From an uncultured bacterium (GTDB lineage: Bacteria > Verrucomicrobiota > Kiritimatiellia > CAIKKV01), in the NCBI GenBank assembly GCA_938038445.1, contig CALHRZ010000014.1, forward strand, positions 1-64,000: DNA of 64,000 nucleotides, read 5' to 3'. How positions within the stretch are numbered: the first letter of the stretch is position 1; the number at the start of each line of letters is the position of its first letter. Shown here one piece after another: positions 7,450 through 16,164 of this stretch. The notes below the pieces were generated by a model. The model saw nothing but the letters and a program-made list of their open reading frames with translations, made no database searches and was not told the origin of the DNA. The position numbers and the translations under genes are program-made.

Positions 7450-9735
7450 CTATAACTCCACCCGGGGTGTGGCTTGCAGGGGAGAGGGAGGTTGTTGCTC
7501 CAAGGTAACCAAGAGCCGCCGGGCCTCCTCGGCGGCCGGGGTTCCTGGAAAGCGCCGAATCATTTCCGCGGCCAAAGCGCGCATTTCCTCCGGACGGTTT
7601 AGGCGGTTCAAGCATTGGAGTTCCATACTCATGACACGCAGCAGATAGGCAGAGACATCGACAGCTTTCCGGTAGATCTGAAGTATTTGAAGCGCCCGAT
7701 GATAATCCCGAATCGTCATAAAATATTCCGCTTCCGCAAGAGGAAAATCCCCGCCGAGTTTTTCCATGGGCTGTTCGATTTCCCATTGCCTTAGAGTTTC
7801 GCGTGCCTCTCGCAGAAACCCCTGATCCAAAAGGGAACGTACGGTGGCGTAGTAAGTCCCGCCGCGTACCGCGTTCGCTTTCCATTCCTGGACCAGAGTG
7901 GAAAAGGGGGATAGTGAGGTGCCGGAACGCTCGCTTTTTCCTTGCCTTAGCTCGCGTTGGCGGGCCAATTCCTCCCGGCTGCGCGCGAGGGAAGGGGCGA
8001 GGCTTGTCCCCGCGCCGCGGGACGTGCTGGAAGTGATGGACTGCGAGAGCTGCTGTTGAGCGCGGGCATAGAAGGAGCGCGCGGCATCAAAATTTCCTAT
8101 AAGGGCCTCCATATCCCCCAACCGCACAACCGCCAGGACACTTTCGGGGCTTCCCGGCGCTTGCGTCGCAATGGTTTGGGCAATTTGGCGGGCGGCGTTG
8201 GTATTTCCGATGCGATAAAGAAGCGTTTCAACGCGTTGAAGCGCCAACTGCCGTTTTCGCACCGCATCCTTTTCCTCGGTTTCCATTCGGGTCAACCATT
8301 GGACGGCATTCGTGGGATCCGCATAACCCAAATTTTGCGCATAAAGGTCTTCAAGAAGATATCGCAGGGCGGGGGTTTGGCGGATGACATCGGCACGCGA
8401 TCGTTCGAACAGTTCTGTCAGCAAGGCATGCCCCTGGAGAGGCTCGACGACTTCGCCCAGAAGTTGCCAGAGATCTGGGCTCCAGTCCGCAGCGGGTCGG
8501 GCGGGGGGGGGAACGGCGCGGCAGCGATTGAGGAGCGCCGTCCGATAGGCCACCCGATGGGCGGGAAGATCCAAACGCGCGCGCGGGGGAGGAACCGGCA
8601 GGCGGACTGTGCGGGACGCGATGGACGTCCGGCGTCCTGATTTAACCGTCAAAACAACGGGGCGAGGATGACTCCCTTCGAACAGCCAGTCGAAGGCACG
8701 CTCGCGAATGACGGTTCCATCGTCCATCCGCCATTCGTAGATGGAATCGCTTGGATTGGCCGTGGGGAATCCGGCTTCCAGCCGGAACAGGTTAAGCGGT
8801 TTTATGCCGAACCAAAGATAATGAAGCGGTCGGAACTGGGGTATCGCGATAGGACCATGGTCCCGTTCATTGACCGCGATCAGGCGACTTGTGCCCGAAC
8901 GGACATAGGCCGTGGTGGGAACCAGCGTAGGGAGCGCGTTGGTCGTATCGGGGGTTTTCCAAACCAATTGAGCTTCCTGAGGTCCTGTCTGTTCGAAGTG
9001 GAAATAGTGGACGAGATGCAGCCCAGCCGGCAAGTCCACCCAGGAACCAAACTGACCTTTGGCACCTGCATGCCGGGTGTGCAGGCCGGGCCATTCGGCA
9101 ACCTTTCGTCCGTTAATTGTGACAACGGACCCTTCGTCGGAAACCGTGGCGAAGTAATAACGGCCCGGTTTCACGATATTCAACCATGCCACATACCAAC
9201 TGGAATAATAATCGTCCTCCCCCAACGGGTTGAATTGATGGCCGATGAGATTGACCGGTCCCATAATCGCGTCTCGACCCCCTGCCGGAATCGCGGTGGC
9301 CATGCGCTGGGCGATTTCCAGTGAGGCGGGTTGGCCTTCCTGGACATAGAGAAGCGGTCCGGGGGTAAAGGGGGTGCGATCCGTAGGAGGGAAACGGGGT
9401 TGGCGTGAAATGTATACCGAAAATTGATCCATTCCAGGTACCGCAACGACCAATCCCAACCCTTCTTGGCGATTATGCCAAAGGTATGCGAAATCGAGGG
9501 CACGTCCTTTTGCGTCGAATACATGCGCGCGTGGCCAGTCATTTTGCGCAAGCAGTCCGCCATCGGGGAGAAATACGAGGATACCGGCTGAGGGGTGGGA
9601 GGGACGGCTTTCAATCCGGTAATCGAATCGGAGGGTTGCCTCCGGAACGTGCCAATCGCTTTGGCCGCGGCCGTGCTTTACAACGAGGGAAAAGAACGTT
9701 GTGAAAACAAGGAGATAACAACGAAAACGAATCAT
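7450..9735 (-). CDS. Secreted PA14-like protein with C-terminal helical repeats
   Basis: This is a 761-residue exported protein with a signal peptide (1-24). Residues about 170-270 resemble a PA14 beta-barrel: PGRYYFATVSDEGSVVTING, a stretch on body weight and mirror-like WVDLPAGLHLVHYFHFEQ, then AQLVWKTP. A PKD-like beta-sandwich follows at about 310-380. Residues about 450-740 are helical and rich in paired helices, resembling tetratricopeptide repeats that often scaffold cell-surface complexes. Its ATG overlaps the stop of the giant DUF4175-like gene by four bases (9732-9735). PA14 domains usually bind glycans, so a role in recognising or organising envelope material is an inference. Confidence 0.75.
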   Translation of the reverse strand: MIRFRCYLLVFTTFFSLVVKHGRGQSDWHVPEATLRFDYRIESRPSHPSAGILVFLPDGGLLAQNDWPRAHVFDAKGRALDFAYLWHNRQEGLGLVVAVPGMDQFSVYISRQPRFPPTDRTPFTPGPLLYVQEGQPASLEIAQRMATAIPAGGRDAIMGPVNLIGHQFNPLGEDDYYSSWYVAWLNIVKPGRYYFATVSDEGSVVTINGRKVAEWPGLHTRHAGAKGQFGSWVDLPAGLHLVHYFHFEQTGPQEAQLVWKTPDTTNALPTLVPTTAYVRSGTSRLIAVNERDHGPIAIPQFRPLHYLWFGIKPLNLFRLEAGFPTANPSDSIYEWRMDDGTVIRERAFDWLFEGSHPRPVVLTVKSGRRTSIASRTVRLPVPPPRARLDLPAHRVAYRTALLNRCRAVPPPARPAADWSPDLWQLLGEVVEPLQGHALLTELFERSRADVIRQTPALRYLLEDLYAQNLGYADPTNAVQWLTRMETEEKDAVRKRQLALQRVETLLYRIGNTNAARQIAQTIATQAPGSPESVLAVVRLGDMEALIGNFDAARSFYARAQQQLSQSITSSTSRGAGTSLAPSLARSREELARQRELRQGKSERSGTSLSPFSTLVQEWKANAVRGGTYYATVRSLLDQGFLREARETLRQWEIEQPMEKLGGDFPLAEAEYFMTIRDYHRALQILQIYRKAVDVSAYLLRVMSMELQCLNRLNRPEEMRALAAEMIRRFPGTPAAEEARRLLVTLEQQPPSPLQATPRVEL

Positions 9736-12700
9736 TGCGTTTCGACCAACGATTTGAAATATTGGGAAACCAGTTCGCGAAATTCTTCGGGCGCCTCGTC
9801 CGCGAGACCGGCCGCCAAGTCAGGAGGGGGACGGGCTGTCGCGTCAGCGGGCAGAATTTCCGCGGAAAGACCGGAATCCAGTTCCGCCTTTGCCTTGCGA
9901 AGTGCTGCTACTGCGATGCGTTGAAACTCCCGGACCTGCTGGATTCGATTATTCTGCAACGCTTCGGTGGCCTGACGAAGCGCTTCAACGGCCTGTTCGA
10001 GGCCGATGGTGCGCACGTGCAGGAGGGAGGACTTAGCATACAGGGCTTCCGCCTCCCGCTTCATTTGCGCGAGCAACCCAAGATCGGATCCCTCCATCGG
10101 TGCGTCGCGGCGTGGACCGGACCCCGCCATGCCTTCCTCTTCGGCGTATCCGGCTGATTTTCCCCCACCGGTCGCTTTGGCCTCCGCATGGTCCTCCTCC
10201 TGAACCTGACCCGCTTGGGGCGAATCTCGCGTTCGGCGCGCTTCCATGTTTGGATCCCCTTCGTTGATCTTGCCGGAACCGGCGGTTGTTTCGCCATCGG
10301 ACATGCCTTGCCGGCCAACCAGGGAGCGGCCGTCCTGCTCCTTGTGATCCGGAGGCTGGTTGCCCGATTTGCCTTTGGCGGAAAAGTTGACAAACTCGCC
10401 CTCCGCAACATCCCACCCCGCCGGCATATCTGCGGAGCCCTGATTGGTGGCGGAATCATCCGATTTTGCCTTTTCCTCTTCGGCCTGTTCGAGGAGATCA
10501 CCGATCAGGTCTTCCAGCTCCGAAGGCATTGGCAGAACAGGAATTTTGGGAAGTTCGGCCTGGTCGAAGTTTTCCGTGTTTCGGGCCACCGTGTCTGGTT
10601 TGGGCGTCAACCACATTTCCATGTCATCGAGGCGTCCCTGAGCTTTTTCTAAAAGTTCGAGAATCCAATCCTCCTTCTGTAGGCCGAGCTCGGCGGCCTT
10701 CGCGTCTTCGGAACCTGGCACCTGTTTCATGTCTTCATAGATCTGGAAGACATCTTCGACCAGATCATTTCCGACCGGAAGCTCGGGAAAGATATGCAGA
10801 TCGTTGGCAATCTGAAGGACCGCTTCCGCCATGTTGCTTTTGATTGCGCTGACTTCTTCCATCAGTTCGTCATAAGCCTTATCGGATTTGTCCGGCTGAG
10901 AATCCACTTCCCGCATGGCCTCGACGATGCGGGATTGCAGATCCCGAAGTTTTTCCAGTTTTGCTTTGGCTTCCGTGACGGTCTCCAGCAGAACTTCCGC
11001 TTTTTCTTGCGCTGCTTCGACGCGCCATTCGCTCAGTTTTTTCTGAAGGGCTCGAAGAGCGGCAAGCACCCTTTCCTGAAGTGAAAGGGCGCGGGGAAAA
11101 TCTCCGGCTTCAAGGGCTTCCGCTGCGCGGACCATATCGGCGGCAATCTCAGCGGAGCGGGCTTCTGCAGCCACTTCCCGAAGGAGAGCCGCGAAACGGG
11201 TATCGCCTTTTTCGATTGTTCGCGCTTCCCGTTCGCAGGTCTCAAGGAATTCGGCGAGTTGAGTAGCGAGCCCGTCCTGGCGGTCCACGAGGCCGGAGGG
11301 TGCGGGAGAGTGCGGGGGAAGAACTTCGACCGCATCGCGGATCTTCTGCTGGTTTCGGATAAGTGCATCCAGAAGCGCCAGAAGGTCGGAAATCTGTCGA
11401 TGCTGTTGGACGCGGGGCATCGCCAGATTGACCCGGATCAACGTTTCCAAAATTCGTCGTTGCAAGGCAACAGCCCGCTGTGCCATGGGGCCCTGATCCG
11501 TGGGTCGAATGTCCGGAATGCGCACGAGCAGGGCGACCGTCTCCTGCATTTCGTTCGCCCAGAGACGGGCGACACTGGTCTGAAGGGCACCGAGCGGACG
11601 CCGCGGATCTGCCAACAACTGGCCGGCCAAAATACGGATATTCTGCTGAACTTGAGCCGCCTCAGCCCATTGCCCGGGTCGCGCGTCGGTCGGGCGGTCT
11701 GCGAATGGTTCCGTTCGGTCCAGATTCTCCTGTTGCATCCGGATCAGGCGGTCCAAGGTACCCGACGTCTGTTCGGCATTTTTTTGTTTGTCCTCCAACG
11801 CGGCGCTTAGGGGTTGACGGCGGAAGACGAGAAAGGGCGATCGAGCCGGCTGTGGATCGGGGAGGCGGTTGTCCCAGATGGCCAACTGGTATACGAGGAA
11901 AGGGGGACTGCCCGTGCCGGGGGGATCCCCTTTCCATTCACCTGTCCACTCCCGCCCCGTATCAATTGGCCAGCGGGCGACCTCCAGCCGGACGGTGGAG
12001 GACTGGGTTTCTATTATTTGTTCCAGAACGGCTTGGCTCAAGCCGTAATCATCCGTGGCAACCCATTGAAGGGTGGGAACGGCGCCTGGGGCGAGGACGA
12101 CGGGACCCTGGGGCACAAGAATCTGAAGGCGTGGCGGTTGGTCCGCGAGGGGGGAAAAGGAAAGGGGAGCGGCCGCCGTCAAGCCGTCTGCATCCCCGGC
12201 AAGGATCGTTCCCCCTCCCTGCTCCGCGTCGAAACGGAAACGTCCTCGACCAGTGGTGGGAGGTTCCGAAATCTGCAACGCGACGGTGTCGGACTTTTGG
12301 GAGACGACGGCCGACACGAGGGGGTAGTTGCATTGGACCTCCAGTTCGATTTCCGAGCGGTCCGGCACGAGGGTTTCGCTCGAAAGGGCATCTGCGACGA
12401 AACGAGGTTCCAATCCGGTGTACTCCGGCGGGAAGATTCGGGCCGAGATCGAACGGAAAGCCAGTGGAGGCCGCGGGGTCAGTGTGAAGAGAGGAGAACG
12501 ATCATCGCCGGCGCGGAAACGATAGCGGGTTTCCGTCGTCAAGGCATCGAGCGAGAAGACAAAGGTCTGGGGTCCCTGCTGGTCGCCGAGTATTCCAAGT
12601 CGGACCGTGCTCTTGCGCCCACCGGCCGGTGCCAGTTCAAGGAGGACGGGTTGTCCACGCTTTCCATCGGCTTTGCATTCCAGCAAGACGGGTGCCCCTT

Positions 12701-13292
12701 GAAGCCGGGTGGCGGATCCGGGGCTGACCGAAAGAATTCGTGCCAGCAAAACCGGGGGACGATTGGAGAATGGATTGAGAATCCGGAGGAGCGAATTGGC
12801 CCAGGCGGGACCGGCCCAAAGGGCGGGAAGGAGAAGCAACAAAAGGGCGAACGTTAGTGCCCCAAAAGCGCGACGATCGGCTTTCACATTTCGAAGCGCG
12901 AGAAGATCGAGCTGGTCGAGGGCGGGCGGCCGCGTTTCGAGATAGGCGTATTCGAAGGGACCTTTATTCCGTTTCTCGGCGAACTGGACGTAATTGATAA
13001 GGCGGTTGTCCAAAAATGGAAACGCTCGTTCCAACGCTGCTGCAACGGCAACGGGCGGATAACGCCGGCTCAGAATTCGCGCCGCGACGGCGGCCACACC
13101 CATTATGCCACCGAAAAACAGGGCAGCCCAGAGGGTCCGTCCGAATCGGTCCAATCGCAGGAAGAAATCCATCGATGCGGCCAGAACAAGGATGAGAAGG
13201 CAAACGGCGGCCCCCGCGGACATCCAACGGCCCGTTTTCCGGCGGATCATCCAACGGCCGATCCGGATGAGAGTAGGGTCCAGGGGGGTCAT
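9732..13292 (-). CDS. Giant DUF4175-like membrane coiled-coil protein
   Basis: This 1186-residue protein has an N-terminal membrane part with three hydrophobic spans (about 23-41, 49-70 and 146-165) and a large periplasmic remainder. Its layout matches proteins named DUF4175: an N-terminal membrane anchor, an immunoglobulin-like region (about 180-500), then a long charged helical region. Here that region runs from about 520 to 900 and is rich in Glu, Gln, Arg and Ala, consistent with coiled coil. It ends in a low-complexity acidic segment and a helical tail. The ATG overlaps the preceding stop by four bases. Such proteins sit in MoxR/BatA/DUF58 clusters, but no biochemical role is established. 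Confidence 0.8.
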   Translation of the reverse strand: MTPLDPTLIRIGRWMIRRKTGRWMSAGAAVCLLILVLAASMDFFLRLDRFGRTLWAALFFGGIMGVAAVAARILSRRYPPVAVAAALERAFPFLDNRLINYVQFAEKRNKGPFEYAYLETRPPALDQLDLLALRNVKADRRAFGALTFALLLLLLPALWAGPAWANSLLRILNPFSNRPPVLLARILSVSPGSATRLQGAPVLLECKADGKRGQPVLLELAPAGGRKSTVRLGILGDQQGPQTFVFSLDALTTETRYRFRAGDDRSPLFTLTPRPPLAFRSISARIFPPEYTGLEPRFVADALSSETLVPDRSEIELEVQCNYPLVSAVVSQKSDTVALQISEPPTTGRGRFRFDAEQGGGTILAGDADGLTAAAPLSFSPLADQPPRLQILVPQGPVVLAPGAVPTLQWVATDDYGLSQAVLEQIIETQSSTVRLEVARWPIDTGREWTGEWKGDPPGTGSPPFLVYQLAIWDNRLPDPQPARSPFLVFRRQPLSAALEDKQKNAEQTSGTLDRLIRMQQENLDRTEPFADRPTDARPGQWAEAAQVQQNIRILAGQLLADPRRPLGALQTSVARLWANEMQETVALLVRIPDIRPTDQGPMAQRAVALQRRILETLIRVNLAMPRVQQHRQISDLLALLDALIRNQQKIRDAVEVLPPHSPAPSGLVDRQDGLATQLAEFLETCEREARTIEKGDTRFAALLREVAAEARSAEIAADMVRAAEALEAGDFPRALSLQERVLAALRALQKKLSEWRVEAAQEKAEVLLETVTEAKAKLEKLRDLQSRIVEAMREVDSQPDKSDKAYDELMEEVSAIKSNMAEAVLQIANDLHIFPELPVGNDLVEDVFQIYEDMKQVPGSEDAKAAELGLQKEDWILELLEKAQGRLDDMEMWLTPKPDTVARNTENFDQAELPKIPVLPMPSELEDLIGDLLEQAEEEKAKSDDSATNQGSADMPAGWDVAEGEFVNFSAKGKSGNQPPDHKEQDGRSLVGRQGMSDGETTAGSGKINEGDPNMEARRTRDSPQAGQVQEEDHAEAKATGGGKSAGYAEEEGMAGSGPRRDAPMEGSDLGLLAQMKREAEALYAKSSLLHVRTIGLEQAVEALRQATEALQNNRIQQVREFQRIAVAALRKAKAELDSGLSAEILPADATARPPPDLAAGLADEAPEEFRELVSQYFKSLVETQ

Positions 13293-13960
13293 GGTTTTGG
13301 GCTCGATATCTTTTCCAATTGTACGTCATCCACGTAAAGGGTTCCTTCTGTTCCGCCGATGGCGACAATATGGATGACCACAAACTCCATTTTGGACAAC
13401 AGGTTTTGGGCAAGGGGGGAGGGATTTTCGGGGGGAAAGAATGCGGATGCCGTTTGCCACGCGGTTTTGCTTGGTGTGGACATAGACCCGCCCTTCTCTT
13501 TTCCAAAATAGACCAATTCGCTTTTGAAACATTTTCGGAGTTCATGCCACTCTGGGTTGGGGTGGGGCTTGATTCCAGGCCGCCATTGATATCCTTCCGC
13601 CAGAATACGACTGCTTGGCCCCGTTGTGCGAGCGGTGACGGTTAGTTTATAGCGTGCCCCTTTTTCGATTGGAATCGGCGCGCTGTCCACCTTGGTTCCT
13701 TGTCCCGTATCGAACAAAATGGTTCGGTCGCCGTAGAGTGCGAGCACCTTTTTCCGGCCGGCATATTCGTCCACGACTTGAACGCGTTCATGATTTGATA
13801 AATACCAACTTTCCCCTTCACGGTCGTATTTATAACGCCACCCCCGGAGGGGGTGGTCGGGATCATCGAAGGAGCCGTTGACCACCAAATTACTCGCGCC
13901 GAATGCGGTGGGCAAAATCAACAGCCATAAGGAAAGCCGAAGGAAAACGCCGGTTTTCAT
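13289..13960 (-). CDS. Secreted carbohydrate-binding-like beta-sandwich protein
   Basis: This 223-residue protein starts with a signal peptide ending near TAFGA. The mature part opens with NLVVNGSFDDPDHPLRGW, the typical entry of galactose-binding-like (CBM) sandwiches. It closes with GGTEGTLYVDDVQLEKI, the typical exit strand of that fold. Together these say a single galactose-binding-like domain spans the protein. The ATG at 13960 shares one base with the upstream stop (TGATG), and the 3' end overlaps the next gene by four bases. An earlier in-frame ATG at 14044 lies inside the upstream gene and is not used here. It may bind glycan or protein in the periplasm on behalf of the operon. Confidence 0.78.
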   Translation of the reverse strand: MKTGVFLRLSLWLLILPTAFGASNLVVNGSFDDPDHPLRGWRYKYDREGESWYLSNHERVQVVDEYAGRKKVLALYGDRTILFDTGQGTKVDSAPIPIEKGARYKLTVTARTTGPSSRILAEGYQWRPGIKPHPNPEWHELRKCFKSELVYFGKEKGGSMSTPSKTAWQTASAFFPPENPSPLAQNLLSKMEFVVIHIVAIGGTEGTLYVDDVQLEKISSPKP

Positions 13961-16164
13961 CACACCAGGCCTTTCCATTTTCTTATAATCCATTCTACGA
14001 CGAGAATAACAACAAGACAAGCCAGCAGTGGGCTTGTGTTCCAAAGAGTTGAGAAGCGGACAAGGATTTCTTCGCGCGGTTTAAGATCCAGCCCCCGCAT
14101 GGCGTTGGCGACATCCGCAGGGTCCAGGAAACGGCCGCCGGAAGAGGCGGTCAAGGCCCGGAGAACGTCGTAGTCGGGCGGACGTGGAATGGACTCCGGG
14201 GTATAGGGCTTGACAAAGAAGGCATAAGGAGCCGATTCCAGCGGAGCACCATGGACGGTCATGCGTGCGGTGGCCCGGTGCAACCCTGGAATTTCAGGCT
14301 GAAAGCGCAGGGAATAGGCGGTATAACGACGGGCCGCTTCGGTTGCGACGATTTCGCGTGTCATGACAAAGGGAATACGACGGCCGTCGGGAACAAGCAT
14401 TTCGCATGTGATCGCCTCGGGAGGGGGTTCGGCGATGGCATGTGCTGTGTAACGAGCACGAATTTGAATCGGATCGCCCAGATGAATCTGTTCCACATCG
14501 GAGAACAGGTCGAGATGGTAGGGTTCGGCATCGGTTTGTTTCGGAAGCAGCCAATTGAGAAGTTGGGTCCAGAAACGATGGTAGGAATCGGCACGGTCTT
14601 CGGGATCGAGTTGCCATCGCCATAATGAATCGGTCAGTAGAGCCACCACTTTGCCTTGGCCGAAGCGTTGAAAGCCGATTAAAGGATGAGGTCCCATCTC
14701 TGTCTGAACGTGCATCCAAATGGAGGCGGCAGGCGTGGGTTGTCCGCCCGGAAACACCGAGAGAATCGGCGGAAGCCGGAGAAGCCAGTCGGGATGGGTC
14801 GCGAAAGCCGGATGGGCGGCACCCTCGGGGGTTGCCAACACGGGGAAGCGTCCTTCGATGGGCGGTCCCGGGCGGCGAATCGGCAATAACCGATCGAGGG
14901 CGGTGGCCGACCATCCGCCGGGGCCCCAACTCCTTGGCCCTCCGAGCAAGATCAGACTTCCTCCATTTTCAACGAATTTTACCAAAGCGGTATCCCGGCC
15001 GACGCCGAGTTCCGACGCGTCGAAATCGCCAAGAATCACGATTTGGAAAGCCGTCAATTGGGCTTCGGTGAGGTCCAGGGTGGTTCCTCCTCGGGCGCCG
15101 TAACTGACGAAGCGGCCCTCAGGTCCCCGGATGAATGCTAGGGGGGTCAGTTCGGGTACCGACCGGAGAACGCGCATGAGGTATTTGGATTCCCAGCGGG
15201 GCAGTCCTTCGACATAAAGGAGTTGGTTGCGGCTATCCATGACGTGAACAGTGACCGCGAATTGGTTGTCGTTGGTTTGCGGTTCGTCGGGCAATGGAGG
15301 CAGATTGACTTCGTAGGTGAAAATTCCTACGGATTCATGGTGAAGTGGAAAAACAAGTTCCCGGCTTCCGCCCTCGTCGGGCAATTGGATCGGAAGTTCC
15401 TGGATCAGGGTTCCGTCGCGAAAAAGTTGGACTGGAATGATTTCGCCCCGTGTGCCTTCCCCCGAAACGGAGGCTTTCAGTTCGCTTCGCCAACCCACTG
15501 TTACCCGCCGGGGAGTATCCACGCCGTCCACGCGGATCTCGGGATGGGCATGCCAGGAAACAGGGGGCTCGAGACGGACGGTGTAGATCGGAAACGGCCA
15601 GGATTGGCGTGCCCAAAAAGAGGATTGTTCTCGCGTATCCAGTCCATCACTCAGAAGGAGGAGGCCGATGACGTCCTGGCCGCGATACCGTTCCACAAGG
15701 CGATCCAGGGTTTGACGGAGGGCGGTGCCGGAACCGGCGGACGCCGATTGGATGGCCTTCGAAAGGGGGACAGCCGGGGATAATTCCAGATCGAAGGGAT
15801 GGATTTGGAATGCCGTTTGGGCCGCAACGACTTGGACCCATTCTTGTGTGAGCAAGCTGCGCGCGGTGGCATGACGAGAGGGCACATCAGCCGAGGGGGT
15901 GTTGGTCATACTGGCTGACACATCGAGGGCGACTAGGAAGTGGGGTTTTCGGAGTTCCCGTTCATCGATTCGGCGGGCAGGAAGGAGAAGACACCACCCC
16001 AGAAGGAGGAAGAAGAGGAGTCGGAGGATCAGCAAGACAATCTGGAGAAGCGAGAACCCCGGCCAGCGGTACACAGCCAGAACCGCGGCGATGGTTGCGA
16101 CACCCAGCGCCGCCACGACAAACGCGAGGGGGAGAGCATGCTCGAAGAGGAGAGGTTCGATCAT
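13960..16164 (-). CDS. Membrane von Willebrand factor A protein with GATase-like domain
   Basis: This 734-residue inner-membrane protein has two N-terminal spans (about 10-32 and 38-62). A von Willebrand A domain follows, with an intact metal site (DVSAS, 81-85) and a later LSDGLDT motif at about 171-177. After a beta-rich region, residues about 370-450 resemble the glutamine-amidotransferase-like flavodoxin fold seen in large BatA-type proteins (FQIVILGDFDAS, then FVENGGSLILLGGP). A C-terminal hydrophobic span ends in a basic tail. It overlaps its upstream neighbour by four bases. The metal site implies ligand binding in the periplasm, with the MoxR ATPase as probable cytoplasmic partner. 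Confidence 0.87.
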   Translation of the reverse strand: MIEPLLFEHALPLAFVVAALGVATIAAVLAVYRWPGFSLLQIVLLILRLLFFLLLGWCLLLPARRIDERELRKPHFLVALDVSASMTNTPSADVPSRHATARSLLTQEWVQVVAAQTAFQIHPFDLELSPAVPLSKAIQSASAGSGTALRQTLDRLVERYRGQDVIGLLLLSDGLDTREQSSFWARQSWPFPIYTVRLEPPVSWHAHPEIRVDGVDTPRRVTVGWRSELKASVSGEGTRGEIIPVQLFRDGTLIQELPIQLPDEGGSRELVFPLHHESVGIFTYEVNLPPLPDEPQTNDNQFAVTVHVMDSRNQLLYVEGLPRWESKYLMRVLRSVPELTPLAFIRGPEGRFVSYGARGGTTLDLTEAQLTAFQIVILGDFDASELGVGRDTALVKFVENGGSLILLGGPRSWGPGGWSATALDRLLPIRRPGPPIEGRFPVLATPEGAAHPAFATHPDWLLRLPPILSVFPGGQPTPAASIWMHVQTEMGPHPLIGFQRFGQGKVVALLTDSLWRWQLDPEDRADSYHRFWTQLLNWLLPKQTDAEPYHLDLFSDVEQIHLGDPIQIRARYTAHAIAEPPPEAITCEMLVPDGRRIPFVMTREIVATEAARRYTAYSLRFQPEIPGLHRATARMTVHGAPLESAPYAFFVKPYTPESIPRPPDYDVLRALTASSGGRFLDPADVANAMRGLDLKPREEILVRFSTLWNTSPLLACLVVILVVEWIIRKWKGLV

